Assembly (NCBI GenBank): GCA_946631075.1
Contig: CAMOZS010000098.1
Location: forward strand, 1 to 6,443
Direction: 5' to 3'
DNA length: 6,443 bases
DNA from: an uncultured Bacillota bacterium
GTDB taxonomy: Bacteria; Bacillota; Clostridia; Peptostreptococcales; Anaerovoracaceae
The position numbers were made by a program, and so were the translations under genes. The notes under the pieces are model-generated. The model was given only the letters and a program-made list of their open reading frames with translations, was not told the origin of the DNA and made no database searches. Below, piece by piece: positions 1 through 5,189 of the stretch. The stretch's first letter is position 1. Every line of letters starts with the position of its first letter.

Positions 1-1874
1 GCAGACGTCGGCACGCCTTCTTCCCTTACGGTATAGGTCCCGGCCTTCAGGCCTTCGATCAGATATCCGTCGCCTTTGGCCTGGTCATAGCTAATGACAG
101 GCACGGCTTCGCCGCTGGGAAGCTTGGCCCGGACACTGCTGGTCTCATCGCCTTCATAGACGGTATATGTGACTTTCGAGAAGTCCACGGATCCGCCGTT
201 CGGGATCGTATAGGACGACTTGATCCTCAGATTGCCGGCCCTGAGCTGAGCATCGCAGCCAAAGGTCACGGTCTCCGAGCCTTCATCGTCCAGGGCCCCG
301 GTCGTGACGGAGGCGCCGCTGCCGTCCGGCTGATTCTCCGGATCATGGGTCCAGCTGTAGCCTTCGTCCTGACTGTAGATCTTTTCTGTTACCGTATAGG
401 TCCCCGGAAGCACGTTGACCTGAACGCCCTTTTCTCCTGCCATGGCAGGACTGTAGGGTATGCTGGCCACAGCCTTTCCGTTAGAATCCCTGACAATATA
501 AACTGCCGAGAAAGCCGCCTCATCCGGCACTCCCGTCTTCTTGATCGTAATGGTCGCCGCCTTATCCTTCAGGGTATAGCGGCCGATGGTGACCTTGACT
601 TCCGTATCCTTCAGAAGGTCATCGTCAGGATCGACTCCATCCCAGTTCTTCTTCACGACGAGAGGGATATCCGCTTCCTTGGAATTATTGTGGACCTTCA
701 CCTCCGTGTCGTAGTTCATCCGGATGTCCCCTTCCGCGGCCTTTTCGCTCACGGAAACATCCGACTTGTCCGGATCATTGAACATATGGCCGGCGGAGTA
801 GTCATCCATCGGCACGTCCTCGCCGCTCACATGAACGGCCTCGACTTCGGTCCTGTCGAACAGGTACTTTTCGCCGTCAAGATAAGCCTGATCGTTCTCG
901 TCCAGAGTCAGGAAATCATCTTCCCCGTATTTGATCTCATCAACGATGAAGTGGGTCCCCTCCATCAGGCCTACGATCACCAGGGTATCGCCGTCCCGGA
1001 CATCACCCAAATAACCTTCTTCACCGGTATACTCGGTCACCTTCGGGTTCTTGGTCCTCTCGATCAGATCTCCAAAGGCTGGGGCGCTGTCCGATCCGGA
1101 TCCTTCCTTATCCGGGCTGACCTGATAATAGCTGTAGCTTCCGTCCTTGTTCCTGCTGAAGCCGTAGTAATGGCGGACCGAATCATCCTTGGTATAGTAG
1201 ACGAAACGGCCGTATTTATCGATGACATAGTAGGGCCCCAGTGAGTAGGGGACCATCTTGCCGTCGTTATCTTCCAGGTAGATCGCGTACTCGAAGTAGG
1301 GGCTGCCTACTTCAGAAAGCAGGGGATCTCCATTTTCGTCCTTCAGCATGGGCCCGTGCAGCTTTTTCGTGACACGCAGCTCGTTGACCAGTCCGTCGTC
1401 CGGCTTGTTCTTATAGATGACCTCCGAACGCTGCTGGACCGTCCGCACATCGGACAGGACTTCCTTGCCCGCCGGCTGGTTCGGTTCAGGGCTGCTGTTG
1501 GTCACTTCGTAATTGTCCAGCATGGGTGTACCGGACTCCGGCTCGACTTCCTCTACATAGTAGCGGACGCCGTGATTGACCACCGGGAAGATGGCCGAGT
1601 GGCCCGGACGGAGCTCGAAGATCTCGTCGCTGTGCCAGATCACTTTGGACTTGCCGTCTTCATAGGTGGAAGCATCTGCATAGGTCGTCGTAATGACATT
1701 ACCGTTTTCATCTTTCAGGGTGACCGTATCCGTCTTTTTGATGGGGATCACCACGTCGTTTCCGTGGTTATCTTTCTCTACTCTGTATGCCTTGTAGAAG
1801 AAGGTGGCGTTGCCATACTCCTCCTGTACCGTATGGCCGGTCTCTGTCTCCGGCATATCTTTGGTCACCCGGAA
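1..1874 (-). other. Stalk region: SpaA/Cna-B-like modules of the giant adhesin
   Basis: From residue 1069 to the window edge the protein is a series of beta-sandwich modules of the prealbumin-like class. Module starts are visible at FRVTKD (K1073), LRVTKKLHG (K1238), LVVKKNWDG (K1476) and ITIKKTG (K1513); matching acidic strands are YYVEEVEP (E1176/E1177), GTYTVTEK (E1565) and GTYTVREE close to the edge. Lys near the first strand and Glu in a YxVxE strand is the layout of intramolecular isopeptide-bonded pilin domains, so several may be self-crosslinked; the partner Asn residues were not assigned with certainty. The second module carries a Tyr-rich insertion (1261-1318). Confidence 0.65.
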
Positions 1875-4800
1875 CTGATCCCGGGTCAGGGTAGTCAGGT
1901 TGAACTGCATCTCCAGATTGGACGCGCCGGCTCCCCGCTCCATGTAAATCATCTTGAAATCGTGGGAGGAGTAATCAGCGAAGGTATTGCCCCTGAAGTA
2001 AAGGTCGACCAGGCTGTCATCCCACGGTGTTCCGTCCGGGAAGACGCCGGCGTTTTTGAAGCAGTCCTTGATCGTGGTCGGCGGGACTCTGTTCCCGCTC
2101 ATATTGATGGGATTCTTGACGACCACATCACCGGTCGTAAAATCGATGTAGCCTCCGAAGGCGTCGTGAACACCGCCGATGTCCAGAACCAGGACGCCGT
2201 CGATGTAGATCCACAGATCGTCGTCACCGTTGAAGTCGTAGCGGACCGGGTCCCCGTGGCTGTTGATGCCGTCCTTATCCTGCTGGAACTTGGCATCCAT
2301 GACCATGCCGAAGAAATAGTTCCGGTTGGCCGGAGCTTCCAGGCGGTAGAGGTCCTCTCCCTGACGGGGATCTGCCGGATCGAGAGTTCCGTCATCGTAG
2401 GGCCGGATCTCGTTGGTCCTGGGATCGGTCAGGATGGGATCGTCAAAGGGCATGAAGTTGCCCCTCTTTTTGTAGTAGGCATTCCAGTCAGCGTCGAGAG
2501 TGGAAGAGGTCGCGGGAACGCCCACCTGCTCATATACGGAGAAATTCCCCGTTTCCGGATGGAAGCGGGCGTAGTCCTCAAAGGCGCTGTAGCGGAAATA
2601 TCCGGTCGAGTCATATACGCTCTGCAGGAAAAGGTGATTGGCGTCCCAGGACTGGACCGTGTAATTCTGTCCTCCGTTGGACTGGAAAATATCGCCCAGG
2701 GACCGGTTCCCCTTGGTGGTGGTCGGCCAGTCTCCGTAGGACCCGTCCGACTTCTTTGTAAGCGTATTCGATACCAGGCCCGGATTATACCGGCCTGCCT
2801 GCCAGCTGCCCTCTCCCATGACCGTACTCATGTAGGGCAGACGCTGGCTGTTCCCCCAATCATCCGTCCAGGTCCTGTTCTGATTGAAGTCGTACATGGT
2901 GATGGTGATGCCTTTATCCTTGCTGTTCACGGTATCGACTTCGGTCAGCTGCTTCTGGACGATGGGGTCGCGGACAGCGAAATAGAATTCCTGAGAATCC
3001 ATCAGGTCCTCTGACGTTATGTCCTCAGGCGTGCCGTCTTTATTGCTGTCATTGACTCTGGGCGCCGTGGTGACGCTCATCTTATAGTCCCAGTTGGCGA
3101 TCTTCGATGTGTAGGAATCGGTACGAATGCCGGGCAGGGCGATCTGGACATGGTCTTCCTTCTTCACGACCTTGGAAAGGTCATCGAAATCAGGGTTGGC
3201 TTCGAGATCCTGGATCAGGGTCCCATCAGCCTTTGCAGCCAGATAGCGGCCCGTCTGCTCGTTCACGAAATAGTAGTATCCATTGGGATTGCCGTCCGCG
3301 TCGGTGGCCTCGGTGAATTTCCAGAGAATTGCCGGATCCCCTCTCCAGTATACGGAATCACTGCTGTTCCAGACCCGGTAGGGAGCTGCCTTGCTGGCTG
3401 CGCCCGGATCATCGGCAATAGCGTAGGAAATAAAGGTGTTGTCCGGCTGCCTGACCCTCTGATAGATGACCACCGACTGTCCCGGCTGCAGGTCTCCCAC
3501 CTTGGTCAGAGAGGCCTTGTGGGATGCGCCGTTCGGATTGCTGCTGGAGGTCTTTTCCGGCAGACACAGGTGGACATAGCTGTTGGCCTTGTCGCCGTCG
3601 TCGTTGGCCAGCCAGTAGGATCCGCCGTAATTCCACAGCTTCAGCCCCTGGGCGTTTTCGAAGCAGTAAGTCCCGTCCTCATTGGCTGTGATCTTGATCA
3701 GGGTCCCATCCGATTTACTGTCCACCAGGTTCAGACTGTGCTCGTTGGAATTGGTCTCGTCTTTGGTCGCCTTGGTCGGATCGATGTAAAGATATTTGCC
3801 TCCGGCGGAGATGTAGTAGGCATCCTCGTCGGCGTTGTATTCGAACTTCCAGGCCGTCGCTGTCTCATCGCAGTATTCGACGCCTGATGAATCACTGCTG
3901 ACCGTGACCTGCTGCCCGGTCATGTAGTAGCCGCGGTTGTCTTTATTGGTATGGACCGCGCTCTGCAGGGAATGCCAGTTCCCCAGATTGCCGCCGGACT
4001 CCCTCTGGGTCACGATGGCGAAGGATCTGCCGTTCAGTCCCAGGGGATCCCGGACGTCGGTCACCTTGATCTGGAACACCTCGCCGTCCGCCATGGTGAT
4101 GGTCAGCCACTCCTCTGTGTCAAAGGCCTTCAGGGTCACCAGGGCCCAGTCGCCGGCGGTCAGCTTTTTGGCATCCATCTCCGCCCGCTGCTCTTCGCTC
4201 AGCTTGGCAGAGTATTCCGGTTCCAGACCCAGCCCTTCTTTCAGCTCGCCCGCGGTAGTATCCTCTTCGACTTTCGCGACCTGGATCAGCTGGGGATCGC
4301 TGAACTCGACGGATTCGATCTGGTCGACGAATTCCCCGGTCTCCTCATCCGATACCACTTTCAGGATCGGAAGCAGCTCCCTCAGACTGAGGGTATCTCC
4401 GCCCTCGATGCTGTAGTCATAGGTCTGCCCGTCCACATCATAATGGAAGTCCACGGTGTAGACGACCCCGTATACAGAGAAAGACTCCGCCGCGAAGGTG
4501 GTCTCCCTCAGCTTGCCCTTTTTCAATGCAAAGGCTGTGTCTTCGGGGCTCAAGACTTCCGCCCCGTCCTCACCAAAATGAACGATCCGGAGATGATCCG
4601 CATCGCTGACGGGAAGTCCTTTGTTATAGGAAATGGTCACGTCGACGGCCGAATCCGGTTCCACCGGCCGGCCTTCCGACAGAAGGGTTATATCGTAGAA
4701 ATGGGCGAACTGAAGATCGGTGACGTATTCACCGCCTTCCGCGTCCTGCACTGCCCGGAGAGCTTCCTCACGCATGGCCTCCAGGTCATCATCGGAATAA

Positions 4801-5078
4801 GCCTTATCCTGGTCCAGGGCGCTGACCGCAAGTTCCGTATCCTGGGGCAGCCCAGCCTTTGCGTCAAATTCAGCGCAGATGCTTGCCTCCCCTGTTTCCT
4901 GCTGCAGCTGAACAGCGGGCAGATCGATGCCGCCCTGCTCATCCGCTGTATCCTCCTCCAGGGTCAGAGCCGGAAGGATGAGCAGATAGGTTGTTATGAA
5001 AACGACCGCCGCGCAAAGGGCCAGCAGGACGGACCGTTGTTTTTTGATCAATGTAGAGATAGCCGATAAATACTTCAC
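1..5078 (-). CDS. Giant secreted surface adhesin with fibro-slime and SpaA/Cna-B-like domains (3' end outside window)
   Basis: One unbroken frame of 1692 codons runs from a GTG start off the left edge; no stop is visible, so the C terminus and any sortase motif are missing. Visible order: signal anchor (residues 1-41); beta-rich N-terminal domain ending in a SFSVYGVV strand (about 50-205); a second module (about 206-341) with LSLRELL, VEFSDP and LTITMADGEVF; two copies of a W-K-F module (about 351-433 and 535-620); fibro-slime/PA14-like domain (about 724-1062, GDDDLW at 951-956); SpaA/Cna-B-like stalk modules opening with VTKD (K1073), VTKK (K1238), VVKK (K1476) and IKK (K1513). Inferred role: wall-displayed adhesin or fibre tip. 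The GTG at 5078 is chosen because it retains the signal anchor, follows an in-frame TAG at 5097-5099, and has a purine-rich stretch upstream; the first in-frame ATG lies well beyond the signal. The family assignment is firm, the ligand unknown. It follows another surface-protein gene by 111 bp on the same strand. Confidence 0.93.
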   Translation of the reverse strand, partial: MKYLSAISTLIKKQRSVLLALCAAVVFITTYLLILPALTLEEDTADEQGGIDLPAVQLQQETGEASICAEFDAKAGLPQDTELAVSALDQDKAYSDDDLEAMREEALRAVQDAEGGEYVTDLQFAHFYDITLLSEGRPVEPDSAVDVTISYNKGLPVSDADHLRIVHFGEDGAEVLSPEDTAFALKKGKLRETTFAAESFSVYGVVYTVDFHYDVDGQTYDYSIEGGDTLSLRELLPILKVVSDEETGEFVDQIESVEFSDPQLIQVAKVEEDTTAGELKEGLGLEPEYSAKLSEEQRAEMDAKKLTAGDWALVTLKAFDTEEWLTITMADGEVFQIKVTDVRDPLGLNGRSFAIVTQRESGGNLGNWHSLQSAVHTNKDNRGYYMTGQQVTVSSDSSGVEYCDETATAWKFEYNADEDAYYISAGGKYLYIDPTKATKDETNSNEHSLNLVDSKSDGTLIKITANEDGTYCFENAQGLKLWNYGGSYWLANDDGDKANSYVHLCLPEKTSSSNPNGASHKASLTKVGDLQPGQSVVIYQRVRQPDNTFISYAIADDPGAASKAAPYRVWNSSDSVYWRGDPAILWKFTEATDADGNPNGYYYFVNEQTGRYLAAKADGTLIQDLEANPDFDDLSKVVKKEDHVQIALPGIRTDSYTSKIANWDYKMSVTTAPRVNDSNKDGTPEDITSEDLMDSQEFYFAVRDPIVQKQLTEVDTVNSKDKGITITMYDFNQNRTWTDDWGNSQRLPYMSTVMGEGSWQAGRYNPGLVSNTLTKKSDGSYGDWPTTTKGNRSLGDIFQSNGGQNYTVQSWDANHLFLQSVYDSTGYFRYSAFEDYARFHPETGNFSVYEQVGVPATSSTLDADWNAYYKKRGNFMPFDDPILTDPRTNEIRPYDDGTLDPADPRQGEDLYRLEAPANRNYFFGMVMDAKFQQDKDGINSHGDPVRYDFNGDDDLWIYIDGVLVLDIGGVHDAFGGYIDFTTGDVVVKNPINMSGNRVPPTTIKDCFKNAGVFPDGTPWDDSLVDLYFRGNTFADYSSHDFKMIYMERGAGASNLEMQFNLTTLTRDQFRVTKDMPETETGHTVQEEYGNATFFYKAYRVEKDNHGNDVVIPIKKTDTVTLKDENGNVITTTYADASTYEDGKSKVIWHSDEIFELRPGHSAIFPVVNHGVRYYVEEVEPESGTPMLDNYEVTNSSPEPNQPAGKEVLSDVRTVQQRSEVIYKNKPDDGLVNELRVTKKLHGPMLKDENGDPLLSEVGSPYFEYAIYLEDNDGKMVPYSLGPYYVIDKYGRFVYYTKDDSVRHYYGFSRNKDGSYSYYQVSPDKEGSGSDSAPAFGDLIERTKNPKVTEYTGEEGYLGDVRDGDTLVIVGLMEGTHFIVDEIKYGEDDFLTLDENDQAYLDGEKYLFDRTEVEAVHVSGEDVPMDDYSAGHMFNDPDKSDVSVSEKAAEGDIRMNYDTEVKVHNNSKEADIPLVVKKNWDGVDPDDDLLKDTEVKVTIGRYTLKDKAATITIKKTGVPDEAAFSAVYIVRDSNGKAVASIPYSPAMAGEKGVQVNVLPGTYTVTEKIYSQDEGYSWTHDPENQPDGSGASVTTGALDDEGSETVTFGCDAQLRAGNLRIKSSYTIPNGGSVDFSKVTYTVYEGDETSSVRAKLPSGEAVPVISYDQAKGDGYLIEGLKAGTYTVREEGVPTS
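1893..2909 (-). other. Fibro-slime (PA14-like) domain of the giant adhesin
   Basis: Residues about 724-1062 match the fibro-slime pattern (TIGR02148 type): an opening ITITMYDFN strand (724-732), a middle section ending RNYFFGMVM, the signature FNGDDDLWIYIDGVLVLDIGG (G951-W956 is GDDDLW), then VHDAFGGYIDFTTGDV (970-985), and a closing strand pair with EMQFNL (1056-1061). The GDDD-W-IDG core is shared with PA14 domains, where acidic residues of this type bind calcium and help contact glycans. Inference: this is the adhesive or assembly head. The family call is strong; the ligand is not readable from sequence. Confidence 0.85.
3213..3710 (-). repeat. 15-nt direct repeat at the two DGTLI positions of the giant adhesin
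   Basis: The plus-strand word GATCAGGGTCCCATC occurs at 3213-3227 and again at 3696-3710, encoding DGTLI at residues 618-622 and 457-461. The three bases to its left (CTG versus CTT) differ at one position. The copies are 483 nt apart, a multiple of three, and lie in the duplicated W-K-F region, so a short remnant of an internal duplication is plausible; common codon use could also produce it. Confidence 0.6.
3219..4028 (-). other. Two copies of a W-K-F / G-x-Y-L module, possibly beta-trefoil-like, in the giant adhesin
   Basis: Copy 1 (about residues 351-433) has SFAIV at its start, AWKFEY (W410), then AYYIS and GGKYLYI (427-432). Copy 2 (about 535-620) has SVVIYQR (535-541), ILWKFTE (W586), YYYFV and GRYLAA (610-615). 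The order of hydrophobic strands, the WKF core and the closing G-x-YL strand match between copies, and a further W at 482 lies in between. Such short W/F-x-G-x-YL repeats resemble trefoil carbohydrate-binding folds, but that fold is an inference from pattern only. The position just before the fibro-slime domain would suit a ligand-binding head. Confidence 0.5.
4056..4463 (-). other. Beta-rich N-terminal module of the giant adhesin (residues about 206-341)
   Basis: The segment opens with TVDFHYDVDGQTY, followed by LSLRELLPIL (230-239), VEFSDP (257-262), DWALVTLKAFDTEEW (310-324) and closes with ITMADGEVFQIKVTD (327-341). I recognise this as a recurring block in large Firmicutes surface proteins, sited between the signal region and the fibro-slime head, but I cannot name a domain family for it. 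The residues between 262 and 310 are charged and may be an inserted helix. No function is claimed. Confidence 0.55.
4956..5078 (-). other. N-terminal signal peptide / signal anchor of the giant adhesin
   Basis: Residues 1-41 show the secretion layout: a basic n-region (K12, K13, R15), a hydrophobic core at about 16-35, then ILPALTLE at 34-41. The TTYxLILPAxTLE pattern recurs at the start of many large Clostridia surface proteins carrying SpaA or fibro-slime domains, which supports both the start codon choice and export by the Sec route. The exact cleavage site cannot be fixed by eye. Confidence 0.85.
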
Positions 5079-5080
5079 GT

Positions 5081-5161
5081 CAAACCACACCCCTCTCTAC
5101 TGAGGTTTCACTGCCACATACAATTATTCATAGTAATTTTAACCTCAAAGGGTGTGGCTTG
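5081..5161 (-). repeat. Imperfect inverted repeat spanning the intergenic gap (potential RNA hairpin)
   Basis: The outer arms are 5150-5161 and 5081-5092; read on the minus strand they are CAAGCCACACCC and GGGTGTGGTTTG, a 12-bp stem whose single departure from Watson-Crick pairing is a G-U wobble in minus-strand RNA. Inner arms 5141-5146 (GAGGTT) and 5102-5107 (AACCTC) add 6 bp, with an internal loop of 3 nt against 9 nt. The AT-rich apical part also contains a weak AATTA/TAATT pairing. The 3' arm ends 2 nt before the GTG start and takes in part of the ribosome-binding stretch. No U-run follows, so it is not a standard intrinsic terminator. It may control translation of the giant adhesin or protect an mRNA end. 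Confidence 0.7.
5090..5098 (-). promoter_or_regulatory. Ribosome-binding site candidate for the GTG start at 5078
   Basis: The minus-strand word AGAGAGGGG ends 11 nt before the GTG at 5078; the best anti-Shine-Dalgarno match, GAGG at 5092-5095, is 13 nt away, longer than usual. The last three or four G residues fall in the 3' arm of the intergenic inverted repeat while AGAGAG lies in its internal loop, so accessibility may depend on RNA folding. An in-frame GTG at 5088-5090 is an alternative start but overlaps this site and would have no ribosome-binding site of its own. Confidence 0.55.
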
Positions 5162-5189
5162 TACATAAAATGATACATATTGTGTCTTA

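Larger units (their letters stand above)
5079..5189 (-). other. AT-rich intergenic spacer between two surface-protein genes
   Basis: The 111-bp gap is markedly richer in A/T than the flanking genes. Besides the inverted repeat and the ribosome-binding stretch it holds no tRNA, small ORF or U-tract terminator that I can support. Promoter-like words exist (TTGAGG at 5143-5148 and AATAAT at 5123-5128 on the minus strand) but they are 14 nt apart, too close for a convincing sigma-A promoter. Read-through from the upstream gene is therefore plausible, with both genes forming one transcription unit. Confidence 0.6.

Noticed and set aside
345..1244. Plus-strand open frame of 299 codons
   Set aside because: Same codon-register shadow of the giant gene; no recognisable motifs.
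2099..2614. Short minus-strand frames of 98 and 61 codons inside the giant gene
   Set aside because: Out of frame within a gene whose own frame encodes the fibro-slime region; Ser/Thr/Arg-rich shadow sequence.
1356..3014. Long plus-strand open frame of 552 codons opposite the giant adhesin gene
   Set aside because: It is in exact codon register with the minus-strand gene, so its stops would require TTA, CTA or TCA codons in that gene, which are rare there. The translation is a low-complexity mix of I, V, G, D and R with no domain, and the minus-strand reading has recognised domains.
3150..3887. Plus-strand open frame of 245 codons
   Set aside because: Shadow in the same register; it ends exactly where the minus-strand gene uses a TCA Ser codon.
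3951..5069. Plus-strand open frame of 372 codons
   Set aside because: Shadow in the same register, opposite the signal peptide and N-terminal modules of the adhesin; no family resemblance.
5121..5148. Possible sigma-A promoter in the intergenic gap (TTGAGG with AATAAT)
   Set aside because: The spacing is only 14 nt and no extended -10 element is correctly placed; other pairings give poor -10 words.
5081..5161. Intrinsic terminator after the upstream gene
   Set aside because: The inverted repeat is not followed by a U-run on the minus strand and leads directly into the GTG start of the next gene.
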